From Paulinella micropora (Eukaryota > Cercozoa > Imbricatea > Euglyphida > Paulinellidae): a stretch of DNA of 64,000 bases. Within the stretch, counting starts at the first letter, position 1; every line of letters begins with the position of its first letter. The stretch spans positions 38,501 to 102,500 of the forward strand of contig WBZZ01000512.1 of the NCBI GenBank assembly GCA_019918135.1, written 5' to 3'. The position numbers were made by a program, and so were the translations under genes. Below are positions 1 through 8,983 of the stretch, piece by piece. A model generated the notes under the pieces. The model was given only the letters and a program-made list of their open reading frames with translations, had not been told where the DNA came from and made no database searches.

Positions 1-480
1 GGCGGGGGGGGGGGGGCGCCCAAAAAGTGTGAAATACGCTGAATTAAAGCTCGATAAAGTCTTACACTGGGCATTGAGAACTAAGAGAGGAAGAGGCAAG
101 GGGCCGGGGAACGCAATTACGCACTTATGCCAGAGATCTTCAACCAGCGATTTTCTTCGTGGTGGATGCCCGCTAAGGCCCAGTACATTGGTACTAGTTC
201 GCTTGTATACTTCTTTTTCTTTATCTTTGCACAAATGTGCATGTTTGTAGCCATACAGCAGCACGATCGGCTATCATTTTTGGCAAGTACATCAAAAAGA
301 AATATACAAGAGAAATAACATTGCACGATCTTGAAGAAATGTAGAGGTTCTTTCGGCAGAGTATAGTTTACTCAAGCGTCCAATTTTCTTTTGGTTGGTG
401 CGAAAAAGGGGGAAGAACAGAGACGCAAAAGAAAGTACCAAAAAAAATTTATTAAACTTTGACAAAGTCTTGAACTTACG
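1..480. repeat. left-edge non-coding region with family L repeat
   Basis: No convincing gene is visible. Positions 29-115 hold a copy of the L repeat (AATTAAAGCTCGA, then AAGTCTTACAC, then GCATTGAGAACTAAG) that recurs over 20 times in the window. A G-run opens the window. The open frames here are short, overlap on both strands and have no recognisable composition. Confidence 0.6.
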
Positions 481-610
481 CGGCTCATGAACGAGCAGGC
501 AAGGGTGTTTTGTGAGAAGCCGGCAAGGTCGTTAACCCTGAGCGCAAAGCAAGTACGAGACCAATACCTAAACTCCACGCTCGTGGAGGACGAGGAGGAT
601 GCCGACTCAA
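481..610 (+). pseudogene. duplicated internal fragment of the KilA/BRO-like gene
   Basis: This stretch is an almost exact copy of positions 2098-2227, an internal piece of the KilA/BRO-like gene, starting at CGGCTCATGAACGAGCAGG. It still encodes residues such as MNEQARVFCEK and LTLSAKQVRDQYLNSTL. Only a few substitutions separate the copies (for example a Leu-to-Pro and a Gly-to-Glu change). The fragment stops abruptly at GATGCCGACTC and runs straight into a reverse-oriented S repeat, so it is a transposed or recombined gene piece and not a separate gene. No start, domain or downstream continuation is present. Confidence 0.8.
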
Positions 611-865
611 CTAAGCACCCCAATGCCGGACGCCCCCCCCCCCCCTCCTCTTCTCCCTTGTCGAGACTCCGGCTGACGAGTACATTTATTTTTGGTACTT
701 TCTTGATGGCGCTTTTAGCGAAGGCGGCTTGGCGGTCTGTGCATGTGATATGGTCGAAAAAGGCAGCGCTTCCATGCTTCTCTGGCAGTACTGCCTTTTT
801 CGGCCATATCATTCCAAGCGCACACATACGCAAATTTAGCGACAAATTTTATGTCAAATTTTATG
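611..865 (-). repeat. composite repeat S, reverse copy, with hairpin
   Basis: This is the reverse of the arrangement at 14480-14840: a C-rich tract, CTTGTCGAGACTCCGGCTGA, TTTTTGGTAC, GGCGCTTTTAGCGAAGGCGG and then the hairpin at 747-810. The hairpin arms are GATATGGTCGAAAAAGGCAG and its near-perfect complement ending in GGCCATATC. It is followed by AATTTAGCGACAAATTT. Shared order over about 250 bp in two orientations indicates one interspersed element. Confidence 0.75.
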
Positions 866-894
866 TAAAAAAAAGAAGAGAGAAAAAGAAAAAT

Positions 895-1060
895 CCTGTT
901 TGAAGAAAAAGGGGAGAGGGAGGGAGGGGGGATGGGGGGGGGAAAGGGAAGAGCGAGGGGGGAGGGAGGGAAGAGAGAGGGACGAGGGAGGGAAGAAGAA
1001 AGAGGGAGGAAAGAGGGAGGGAAAGGGAAAGCGGAATATTCTTACCCCTCCCCTTCTATT
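895..1060 (+). repeat. purine (GA-rich) low-complexity tract
   Basis: The tract is almost uninterrupted A and G on the plus strand, directly upstream of the KilA/BRO-like gene. It has no stable repeat unit. A CT-rich stretch ending in TTCAGGTACTT follows at about 1045-1075. Confidence 0.8.
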
Positions 1061-1126
1061 TCTTTTTCAGGTACTTAAAAGGATTCCCTAGTCATTTTTT
1101 AAAGCCTCAAGAGAAAGACCCAAAGA

Positions 1127-2720
1127 ATGTCTACTCAGCCCCCGAGCCAAGCCATCACCAGCGCCTCGGCAGTTTTTTGTCGGAGGCAAACATGGTTGCC
1201 CAAGTCGACAGCGATAACTTTGAGCACGTGTTTGACGAAAACAAATTGCTTATGCAATTAAGCCCCGAAGACTTTGCAAAAGTCAGGCGCTCAACCAACG
1301 GGTTTTTCTGCATTTCTGATGCTATTGGAAGCTTTACCGAATGTTCTGAAGATTCTGCCAGAAAAAAGTGGGCCCAGGTGGCACTAAAATTTGGGGAACA
1401 AACACCCCTGAATTTAAAGAAAGCGATCCCGGGTGCCACCCGGTGGTTGACCTACCATTTCCCGTGAAGTTTTTTTCCTTTCCGTACAAAAGCTCGCGGG
1501 CCGACCGGGGTAAGGTGGCACCCGCGACCGAAGTAAGCGCAAGAGAAAAGCGAAGTGTGGCTTGTACGAACTTTCGCGGATTGCTGACTATTCTAAGTCA
1601 TTTTGACCATCCGCGTTGCAAGAAGCTGCGAGCGGAAATGGCCAATATAGCTACCAGGGCATCCGCAGGCGACGAGGCTCTTGAACGGGCGCTGCCAGTA
1701 CGCCGGCAAGAGTTAAGCCCCGAATTGCGCGATTCAATGCGAGCGGGATTGAGGGGCTTTTGCGACCCTGCAATGGAAGAATGTTTGGCTCTCAAGACTA
1801 CAGTGATCACGCAGCTGGAAAAACTACTGGAGGCCAAAGAGGCAATCATCACTCAACAGAATGCTCGACTGGCACTGACGGAAGTGGCGCTCCAAGCAAA
1901 GGACGTGGCGCTCCAAGCCCAAGACTTGGCGCTAAAACAGCAGCTAACCATTACTAGATTGGAACAACAAAACGCCATGAAACGCCGGAAGCTCTTGATA
2001 GGCGCGGCCCCCGTGCTTACTGCAGAGGACATTAAAGCCCCAGAGGATCGCGCGCAGCACCCGGCGGGTTCTACTTGCAAGGGAGACCCACGCTGGTCGC
2101 GGCTCATGAACGAGCAGGCAAGGGTGTTTTGTGAGAAGCTGGCAAGGTCGTTAACCCTGAACGCAAAGCAAGTACGAGACCAATACCTAAACTCCACGCT
2201 CGTGGGGGACGAGGAGGATGCCGACTCGGCCGCTGCAGAGGCCGCGGCTGCGGCAAGGGTTGCGCGTGCAAACGAGGAGGCACTTGCGGCGCTCAGGCAG
2301 GCAGTTGCGCAAATATTACAACCAGCTGATCCGGATGTCCTAGACAGATTCAGCAACGTGAATGGAACACATATCTACAGCGAAGTGGTCAGAGTCGTCT
2401 GCGCACGGCTTCCCCGATGCAACCTAAATAGCACAAACCTGCCCTTAGCACATTTATTCTTGTACCTCGTTCGCAAGAATGCCTGGGGACACGGTGAAGA
2501 TCCTGAAACCGAGCTGGAGCTAGAGGCCACTTTGGGCAAGGAAGTCCTGGGTGAAGATCTACACTTGTACACTCTGGAAGAACCGGAAGGTCTGGTACAC
2601 ATCGACACCCCAGAGTTTGAAATGCGAGTTAAAAGCCTTAGGCTCCTCAGGGACAACAATTCCGACGCAATCCGATTCTTTGAGGAGCGCGGGATTCCTA
2701 GCAAGTATTTGCTTCGCTAA
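1127..2720 (+). CDS. KilA/BRO-like DNA-binding regulator with coiled coil (frame-disrupted)
   Basis: Three plus-strand frames read as one protein of about 530 residues. The first starts at ATG 1127 (MSTQPPSQ) and shifts at the T-run near 1173. The second covers an N-terminal domain with FAKVRRSTNGFFCISDAIGS and KKWAQVALKFG. After about 1465 the third carries RGLLTILSHFDHPRCKKLRAE, a long heptad coiled coil with repeats of ALQAKDVALQAQDLAL, an Ala-rich linker and a globular C-terminus ending YLLR. The layout (N-terminal KilA/BRO-type fold, central coiled coil, variable tail) resembles antirepressor-like proteins of large DNA viruses and phages, but the assignment is by pattern only. The frame change at 1440-1500 could instead be a short intron starting at CCCGTGAAG. 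Part of this gene is duplicated at 481-610. Confidence 0.6.
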
Positions 2721-2848
2721 GACTCTTAACACGCAATTTAAGTTTGTCGTGACAGACTGATCCTGAAGAGCGACAAGGAGGAGAGAAGCGCTTTACCACT
2801 CCTTCTTTTCATTTCCTAGCCCACTTGCGCAAGTAGGCTAGACTTTTA

Positions 2849-2965
2849 ATGCCAAGTGTAAAGCATCGTGGAGCTCGTAATAAAAAAATTGTATCCAAGA
2901 GCGATGTCACTAATTCTGGGTCTGAAGATTTTATAGATGTCATTTCTTTAGACTATATACCATAG
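2849..2965 (+). CDS. possible 38-residue small protein with SUMO-interaction-like motif
   Basis: ATG 2849 opens 38 codons ending at TAG 2963-2965. The product starts MPSVKHRGARNKK and ends DFIDVISLDYIP. It has a basic N-terminus followed by Ser/Asp-rich residues and the hydrophobic-acidic stretch FIDVISLD, which resembles a SUMO-interaction motif. The start overlaps the recurrent TGCCAAGTGTAA repeat block. It is too short to exclude chance, and I recognise no family. Confidence 0.3.
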   Translation: MPSVKHRGARNKKIVSKSDVTNSGSEDFIDVISLDYIP

Positions 2966-4109
2966 CCCCCACCTACTCTCCCGTCCTTAGTACTGTGTGC
3001 CAAGTGTAATACTTTGTCAAACCTCTCTGTGGATTCACTCCATCAAGATTTCAATCCAATCTGGCTCTCAGGTACAGCCTGCCGAGCCAGACCGTTGCTA
3101 TAAACTCTTGCCCCCCGACCAGGTTAAATCTGTGGCTTTAGAGGGGTATGACAAAGTTTTAATCTTGGCACTGATATCTGGGAGAGGGAAAGGGAAGGTG
3201 CAGGGGAGGGGTAAGCACGATCTGTCTTTGCCCCGCATCTGAGAACGGGGAGCGGGAGGGGTAAAGGGGCAGGGAGGAGGAGGCGCGCCAAGAAAGCGCA
3301 AAAAAGAATACGCTGAATTAAAAAGCTCGACGGTCTTACACTTGGCACTGAAACGGGAGAGGGAAGGAGGTGGGGAGTACGAATTGTCTTAGTCCCCCGT
3401 CTGAGAATCGGGAGCGAGAGAAGGCAGCAAAAGACGACGTCGGAAAAAAGAACCCGCTTGGCCTTCTTTTACAAGAAAGGCGAGTACGGGCGAAGATGGA
3501 CTGAGCCTGACACTACCATCTAGTGAAATTAAATTTCATACCTGTCCCTGTGCAACTAGCTGCTAGCTTCTGCGCTCTTCTCCTCCCCCTTGCCCTTCCC
3601 CTGTTCTTTGAGCCCCCCGGGCTCAGGGGGCTCAGGGAGACGGAAAAAGAAAAAAAGGGTGGGCGCCCCCCCCCCGGCCCTGTCTAGACTACAAACGCCG
3701 TCTAAGTCATCCGACGAGCGACTTCTCCAATGAGGCGGCGCACTTCCTGAGACAGAAAAAGACGTTTTTGCGGAAGGAAAAAAAGCGCGCCAAAAAACTT
3801 GTTTCGCAAAAGTTTTAATTTTAGCACTGAGAACTAAGAAAAAAAGAAGAAAAGGGGAGGAGGGGGGGCGCGCCGAGAAAGTACAAAAAGAGAATGTAAT
3901 AAAAGAATTCTCGACAAGAGAGAATGACAGAGAGGGGGGGGGGCTTGGTGGAGGCGTTTTATGTATTAACTTTTTTCTTGTAGCTTCTGTGCCCTTCCCC
4001 TGCAAATCCGGGCCCAAAAAATGAGAGGGGGGGGGCGCCAGGGAGAAGAGGCGCCCCCCCCCCCCGTCTGAGAACAAGGAGAGGGAGCGAAAAAGGGACA
4101 GAGGAAGGG

Positions 4110-4147
<38 letters not shown>

Positions 4148-4165
4148 GCACACGCACAAGACATA
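2966..4165. repeat. repeat-rich intergenic region (families L and H)
   Basis: L-type copies lie at about 3140-3240, 3300-3420 and 3800-3845. An H-type hairpin (GAGCCCCCCGGGCTCAGG) is at 3607-3635, with C-runs at 3665-3675 and 4048-4060. Segment 3690-3745 (TGACTTAGACGG, GAGAAGTCGCTCG on the opposite strand) recurs at 13960-14040 and 32940-33000. No supported gene is seen. Confidence 0.65.
4112..4144 (+). repeat. (CT)n microsatellite
   Basis: A pure CT dinucleotide run of about 33 bases, followed by ACGCACACGCACAAG. It could act as the polypyrimidine tract of an upstream exon of the next gene, but this is inference. Confidence 0.9.
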
Positions 4166-4310
4166 CCCAAGCTACCGACGTGTTGCAGAGCGTTATGCAG
4201 CAAAAGGGGTCACTCTGGCGTTGACGGGCAGAAACAAGGCAAGACTAGGCAAGGTAAACGTTAGTGCAAATGTTGTGTTACTATCTATATACTATCTAGG
4301 TTTCCGATAA

Positions 4311-4803
4311 GTGCAAGGCCCGCGGTGCAGAGGTACCCACAGCGACGCCGAGGATGATACAACGGTTTTGACGATCGCGCTGCGCCCAAACAGCGAAAAC
4401 CGGGTTGACGCCAGAACCAGCACAGAAATGGTTGAACACCTCCTGGCTTCTGAGCTGCTGGACGCCAGCGAAGCCTTTATAGACCTTTGCCGTCATTTCT
4501 TGGCCAGAAAGGATGAGGAAGGTGAGTAAGGATATATTTACGCAGCCAGCAGGTCTCTTTAGCTCTGCTTAATAACTCAGCACGCTTCCGCTGTGTTTTC
4601 AAACAAGGCGACGCCGACGACGGGCAGGACGGCTTTTTGGCGCGGGCTTACAGCAGCGAATGCGGCGCGACACCACCCCTAGGTTGGCTTCTGCCCCCCC
4701 CCCCCCCCCCTTGCGGCAAAGCATCCCCGACCTCAGGATGCCCCTGGAAGATCAAGCCTTGGACCGGCTGTATCTCGACAGGGTGCAACACATTGCTGCT
4801 TAA
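4311..4803 (+). CDS. unknown spliced gene (at least two exons)
   Basis: Exon 1 codes TVLTIALRPNSENRV, MVEHLLASELLDASEAF and CRHFLARKDEEG. The frame then hits a stop inside a consensus intron (4522-4607). Removing it restores an acidic join, KDEEG to DADDGQDGFLARAY. A C-run at about 4695-4710 interrupts the frame. Beyond it, another frame gives SIPDLRMPLEDQALDRLYLD and a stop at 4801-4803. A stop sits just upstream at 4308, so at least one earlier exon is expected; ACTATCTAG at 4291-4299 is a possible acceptor. A segment at 4164-4250 with AERYAAKGVTLALTGRN could be that exon. No family is recognised. Exon 1 and the splice join are well supported; the 5' limit is not. Confidence 0.6.
4522..4607 (+). 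other. spliceosomal-type intron, 86 nt, phase 1
   Basis: The 5' site reads AAG/GTGAGTAAG, which fits the eukaryotic U2 consensus over nine positions. A branch-like CTTAATAACTC lies about 35 nt before the 3' end, followed by a T-rich stretch and ACAAG/G. In-frame stops occur inside the segment, and its removal joins two acidic coding stretches in frame. Confidence 0.75.
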
Positions 4804-4861
4804 TTTTGTCTTGTTGTTTTTTAAATTAAAAAAAGCTAGATTTTGTTGGTAAAGCCAGCCC

Positions 4862-5527
4862 CTAAAGCAACAGCTTTTCCATGGCGGCGGTTGGCGGGCT
4901 TGGCACGCGCCCGCCTGCTGCGGGCAGGCACATGTAATATAGCGTGCAATCGCCGAACAGCGCATCCTTAGGACCAGTAATCTGGAAAGCGCGCAGCACC
5001 GGCAACACCAGCCCCTTGGTAAGGCGGTGCAAGAATAGCTGTACGACTACTGTAAAAACAAGGTTGTCTGTCTCTGTCCCTGCTTTGTCCTCCACTATTA
5101 GTTTCTTTAGCTCGTCTGCACTGCACGTGGAAATAACGCCTTTCAATGGCCCTGGTTTTGTCGACTCAAGACCGGATTTATCTTTGCAGACTTTTTCTTC
5201 TTCGTTTGCTCCCTCAGTGGACACTCTCTCTTCCAGGCAGCATCCTGCGCCGACGTTTGCTGGCTGTCCGCGTTGTAACACGCTGTCTAGCTGTTCGAGC
5301 AAAGACTCAGCTTTTTCCTTTGTTTCACTGTCTGCGAAAACGTTGTCAATGCGGCAAGCGTCGCAGGCGTGAATCCCCGAAATTCTTTCCAAGGCACTTG
5401 TAACTTCTTGCTCAGTCACCCGCAGCTTCGAGGTGCTAGATTCCTGTAGAAAACTTGTCGCGGGGGTTGAGTGGAGGGCGCAACCTGTGGCTGATCCAAG
5501 ACAAACTGTTGCCATTCGCTCAACCAA
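4862..5527 (-). CDS. unknown protein, about 215 residues
   Basis: An open minus-strand frame with balanced composition; the first ATG gives MVERMATVCLGSATG or, five residues on, MATVCLG. It contains a helical acidic segment (EQEVTSALERISGIHACDAC), a charged KEKAESLLEQLDSVLQRG, a Cys-rich stretch (GAGCCLEERV), and a hydrophobic C-terminal region with LVFTVVVQLFLHRLTKGLVLPVLRAF. The pairing of CDAC with later cysteines could bind metal, but no standard finger is complete. Upstream at 5540-5660 lies a degraded S hairpin, and an overlapping frame (SQNSFWLSEWQQFVLDQPQ) suggests an N-terminal extension through a frame change. The gene converges on the spliced gene ending at 4803. Function is unknown. 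Confidence 0.65.
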   Translation of the reverse strand: MVERMATVCLGSATGCALHSTPATSFLQESSTSKLRVTEQEVTSALERISGIHACDACRIDNVFADSETKEKAESLLEQLDSVLQRGQPANVGAGCCLEERVSTEGANEEEKVCKDKSGLESTKPGPLKGVISTCSADELKKLIVEDKAGTETDNLVFTVVVQLFLHRLTKGLVLPVLRAFQITGPKDALFGDCTLYYMCLPAAGGRVPSPPTAAMEKLLL

Positions 5528-5539
5528 AACGAATTTTGG

Positions 5540-5846
5540 GACAGGGTTTTTGGTACCGCGGATAAGGTCGAAAAAGGCGATTCTTTGCCGGGTTTTCCGG
5601 TGGAACTGCGCTTCCTTTCTCGGCCGTAATATTCACTTCTAAAACTTGACCATATCACGCCCCGACGAGGGCCAACGTGCTGTTTTTATTTACGCGTCAG
5701 ACAAAGTTTTAATCTTGGCACTGAGAACTAAGACAGGGAGCGGCCCTGATATCCATGCCCCTCCCCTGGCATGCCTGAACTTGCAATTCGCAGCCATCTA
5801 CAGTTTTCCACAGCTAGCGTCAAAGGCCTCCGGGGCTGCAGCTATT
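5540..5846. repeat. degraded S hairpin and L repeat
   Basis: 5552-5660 contains AAGGTCGAAAAAGGCGATTC and, reversed, GACCATATCAC, a diverged S hairpin with an insertion. 5698-5740 is an L block (AGTTTTAATCTTGGCACTGA). The rest shows no supported gene. Confidence 0.6.
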
Positions 5847-6110
5847 TTACAGGCACACGGGCAGGTCCAGTGTTACCTGGATTTCTCCCAACTGTACTGA
5901 TGCAAGGCAGCTGACACCGGTCGAACTGTACTTATGATAATTGCGCACTGCGACGAAGCGGTAGGCGTTGTAGTCCTGTGCTAGACTCAAGGTCATGGTT
6001 TGTGTTTTGCCCCAATGGTTCCAAACGCTCCAGGCAGTGTCCCGCAGGGCCGCCTCCAGCTCCGAGTACATACGAACGCCCGAAAATTCTAGCAAATGTT
6101 TGGCTCTCTC
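5847..6110 (-). CDS. C-terminal part of an unknown protein (AWSVWN family)
   Basis: The open minus frame reads HLLEFSGVRMYSELEAAL, DTAWSVWNHWGKTQTMTLSL, YNAYRFVAVRNYHKYS and ends LDLPVCL before TAA at 5847-5849. Alternating hydrophobic and aromatic residues suggest a beta-sandwich fold. A related stretch (PAWSVWNPARELFF) is encoded on the minus strand at 24670-25011. No ATG precedes the conserved region before a G-run at 6125-6138, so the 5' end is missing, lies in another exon, or is cut by the repeat. Function unknown. Confidence 0.5.
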   Translation of the reverse strand, partial: ERAKHLLEFSGVRMYSELEAALRDTAWSVWNHWGKTQTMTLSLAQDYNAYRFVAVRNYHKYSSTGVSCLASVQLGEIQVTLDLPVCL

Positions 6111-6117
6111 CCGTCGG

Positions 6118-6330
6118 CTTTTTTTTGGGGGGGGGGGGCGTGCTTTAGAAAAGTGGTAGTCTGCTACCACAAAACGGTTGGTAGGGGGAGGGGCACTTTT
6201 GTCTGCTTCGCACCCGCACCAAAATGGTTGACAGTGTGTGGGGAGGGGGAGGGAAAGGGGGGGGGGGGGGGGGGGGGGGGAAAGACGAGAGTGGAAAAAA
6301 AAGTGGGGTGAGAATTTGACAGAAGGATGT
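6118..6330 (+). repeat. poly-T/poly-G and GGGGA low-complexity tract
   Basis: A T-run switches directly into a run of about 12 G at 6120-6138. A longer G-rich run of more than 20 bases lies at 6257-6281, within GA-rich sequence. No gene is supported; the glycine-rich frames across it are composition artefacts. Confidence 0.85.
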
Positions 6331-6391
6331 CAAAAGGCGCGAAAAGAGAGCTTGTCTCTCGGTGGCCTCTTGACAGTACGAATATTTGTCA

Positions 6392-7585
6392 ATGGCAGCG
6401 AGTGCCAAGACTGTCAGTGCGGCCTCGCTGACGCTGACTGCGCCAGAGTATGGCGCAGACGGCTTTTTGCAGCTAAGCCTGCGCGAGGCAGGCCGCTGTC
6501 TAGAGGTTGAAGCGACGACCCGAGAAGGCGGCGCTCGTACCGCCAGCAGCGAGCCCGGCGCGCAGGCCCATTGGCAGGGCAGCATTCGAGCTGAAGGCGA
6601 CGTGGACGAAGACGAGTTGCGCGCCGCGGTCGCTTCGCTGAGCTCGGGTCTCGTGTTTGACATCTGCTTTTTCTTAATAGCCCAGCAGGCAAAAACAGCA
6701 AAAAGAAAGAAAAATGCTTGACTGTTATGGCTGTGACCTAGGCAACGGCGAGGCACTGCGGCTGCGGCCTTGCAAGGAGCCAGCCAAAGGGTTCGTCCTG
6801 GTCTGGGCTGGCCTCCACGTGAGGGCGAGGCGCGGGTACATTTTATGCCAAGAAACGATGAAAAGCAGACCAAAAAAACTCGCCTGTTTTGGACAGGAGC
6901 TGGCCGAACTGCGTCTGGAGGTAGCGAGCCTGCGCGCCCTGCAGGAGCGACTGCCGGAGGTTTATGTACTAGACGCAAAAGTGTTCGAGCGCTTTGGCTG
7001 GACGAGCCAGAGCGCGGCCTTTGAGTCATGGGAAAGCTCAGGAAGTAGACGGTGGATCATTCCCCCCAAGATCGGAGCGAGTACCCCGAAGGTGTCGACA
7101 GCGACGCGGTCCTGTGCTTCCGTCCCTCTAACGGAGGGATGTGCCATCTGCGAGGTACGCTGTATGGAAGAGGCCCCGGCATGCAAACGACTGTGTCGCG
7201 CACCACGATTGCCAATAGAAGTGCAATGGAGGTGAGCAGCACTCTCCTGATTCTACCAACGGCAAGCCGCCCTAGCAAGACCTGGGTGTCCCGTCTGTGT
7301 CAAAGGCCCAGGCCTGACAATTATAACCGATACGAGATGCTCACCGGCGAAGCAAAAATATCAGGCTGGAGCACTAGCAGCCAGCTGTACAGGGACAGGT
7401 ATGAAATTTTGCCAGATGGTAGTGTCAAGCTGGTCTGGGTAGTCCTGTGCTGGAGCGAAGAAGACAACCTCAAGCTTGTGAAATGTCTACAAAACAGAGA
7501 AAAGGGAATGTATGTCTGCTTCGGCAACGACGCGCTGAGCTGGGTGGCGGGCGCACATTCTCTCAAACAACAGGAAGGACAGTGA
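6392..7585 (+). CDS. unknown protein gene read across several frames
   Basis: Coding character runs from ATG 6392 (MAASAKTVSAASLTLTAPEY, GADGFLQLSLREAGRCLEVE) to about 6670. It resumes at 6714 (LDCYGCDLGNGEALRLR, RPKKLACFGQELAELRLEV, RLPEVYVLDAKVFERFGW). It then moves to a third frame after about 7060 (SEYPEGVDSDAVLCFRPSNG, NYNRYEMLTGEAKISGW, EILPDGSVKLVWVVLCWSEE), ending at TGA 7585. The opposite strand here is Ser/Arg/Pro-rich and looks like shadow. The breaks may be introns (GGTGAGCAG at 7232 is donor-like) or frameshifts. The coiled segment LAELRLEVASLRALQERL suggests oligomerisation. No known family is recognised. Confidence 0.55.
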
Positions 7586-7892
7586 ACAAAAAAAGACGTC
7601 ACAGTCTTTCCCCCCCCCCCCCCCTTTTTGCTCAGACACGACCAGCCCCGTGCCGAAAGCAGAAAAAGGCACACATTGTAGATTTGTGTTTTTTAGGATC
7701 CTTTTTTTAATCGAAATAATTAAACGAATCTCTTTTGCAAGATTTCTTCTCAGGGGAGATCTGGGTCCCGCAGCGAAACAAGGGCACCAATATTATCCGG
7801 CAGACAAAAAAACAGCTGTGGGCCACTAAGGTTCAGGCCTGGAACAAGGAAGTGCTTTCTATCAAGGCAATGTGCCGACCCTCTTCTCCCGG
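7586..7892. other. intergenic, C-run and AT-rich; no gene seen
   Basis: This stretch holds a C-run of about 15 at 7609-7624, a TTTTTTTAATCGAAATAATTAAACG segment (split here by composition only) and the 3' flank of the helicase relic. A minus-strand frame crosses it but has no protein-like composition beyond the helicase end. Confidence 0.5.
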
Positions 7893-8720
7893 CTAAAGCC
7901 AGCCTTTTCGTAGCTCTTTTTTTTGTGTGCTCAGAACCGCGATGACCAGTAGGCGTTTTTTTTGTCGCCGCGCTGGCGACAGCGCGACAGCGCGACAGCG
8001 CGGTATACACGATCTTGCCCAAATGATAGTTTCGCGGGCAGAACGGGGTGGGTGACAGCACCAAGTAGACGGTGTCAAACTCATTGCCACGCACATGTCG
8101 GTCTGCGCGAACGCCAACATTAGCCCATCTTCGCCGTCTCTCCAGCCTTTCCTGTTCTTGTTGCTTTAGAATGTCAAGGCATTGTTTGCACGCCACTGGT
8201 TCGTTGGAACGCTCCAACGCCTTGGACTCCAGCCGCACTTTGGCACCTAGAAACAGCGCGTAGGCGGGTGGTTGGTGGTCTTGCCGAAAGACGTCTAGCC
8301 GCGGCTCAGCCCCCGCCAGGCAGGCCAGGCCCCTATTCAGCAGGGTAGCTTCTTCCTTGCGCACCACCACGATTTGCCAGCTCGGAAATCGCCTTACCCC
8401 CGGCGTGAGCTTGTTTTCCAAAAAGCCCGGACCCACGACCAGTTTGTGCTGTTCGTGCCAGTCCTTCAGCCTGCCGTAGAAGCCCTGCCACGTAGACGTA
8501 TCGAATTTGGTTTTTTCGTGGGGCGTCTGGTAGTCTAGGTAGTGCAGACAGTGGTCGAGCCACGCTGCGACGCACAGCGGCTGGCTCGTGCGGATGGTGC
8601 CCGCCAACCGCTGTGCGTCGCAGGATGAAGTGGACAGAGCCGTAGCCGATGGGCGGGAGCTGGCCCTCGTCGCCGAGGGACCAGTCGCGCGCTGCAGCTC
8701 CTTACCCGAACTACGCTGGG
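7893..8720 (-). pseudogene. SF1 (RecD/Pif1-like) helicase C-terminal relic
   Basis: Conserved superfamily 1 motifs are spread over shifted minus-strand frames. At about 8640-8690 one frame gives DWSLGDEGQLPPIGYGSV, matching motif III (GDxxQLPPxGxG). A second frame then gives QRLAGTIRTSQPLCVAAWL, a motif IV-like region. At about 8090-8000 it gives GNEFDTVYLVLSP and GKIVYTALSRCR, matching motifs V and VI of UvrD/Pif1/RecD. The frame shifts again in a tandem GCGACAGC repeat at 7976-8001, and the likely end is KKELRKGWL at 7893. Motifs I and II are not found upstream, where an opposite-strand coding tail begins. This is a truncated, frame-disrupted DNA helicase gene. Confidence 0.7.
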
Positions 8721-8739
8721 CGAGGGGCCTGCCCGTGGT

Positions 8740-8983
8740 GATACATTCGCACCAGGGGCCAAGCTGCAGCGACCTACTGCCGCTGGTGCTGCGTTTCTTG
8801 CTCGTGTCGTCCGGCAGCAGCGGCGGTGGTGCCGTTGCGGCCGCGCCACCACCGCCGCAGCTGCAGCAGCAAATGGAGGACTTTATGCTGCGGTTGCATG
8901 ATGTCAGTGACGTGGTAGGCAAGCAGACCACCAGCCTGCGCTTGGCAGAAAAACATCTACAGGCCGCGCGTAAAAGCGAATGA
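8740..8983 (+). CDS. C-terminal fragment of unknown protein
   Basis: The plus frame ends with LQQQMEDFMLRLHDVSDVVG and TTSLRLAEKHLQAARKSE before TGA at 8981-8983, preceded by a Pro/Gly/Ala linker (SGSSGGGAVAAAPPPPQ). The tail is amphipathic and coiled-coil-like, and the minus strand here has stops. The frame continues upstream into the helicase relic as shadow, so the true 5' boundary is unknown. Function unknown. Confidence 0.4.

Noticed and set aside
3556-4159. Ser/Pro-rich and Arg-Glu-rich frames
   Set aside because: Products of C-runs, H hairpins and the CT microsatellite; not protein-like.
4164-4250. Short-chain dehydrogenase exon (AERYAAKGVTLALTGRN)
   Set aside because: The stretch resembles a Rossmann beta-alpha-beta segment, but the glycine-rich motif and any continuation are missing; kept only as a possible upstream exon.
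6145-7029. 294-codon minus-strand frame
   Set aside because: Ser/Arg/Pro-rich antisense of a better plus-strand coding region, and it runs into the poly-G tract.
8588-8739. 5' part of the plus-strand frame ending at 8983
   Set aside because: This part is antisense to helicase motif III and has no independent coding character.
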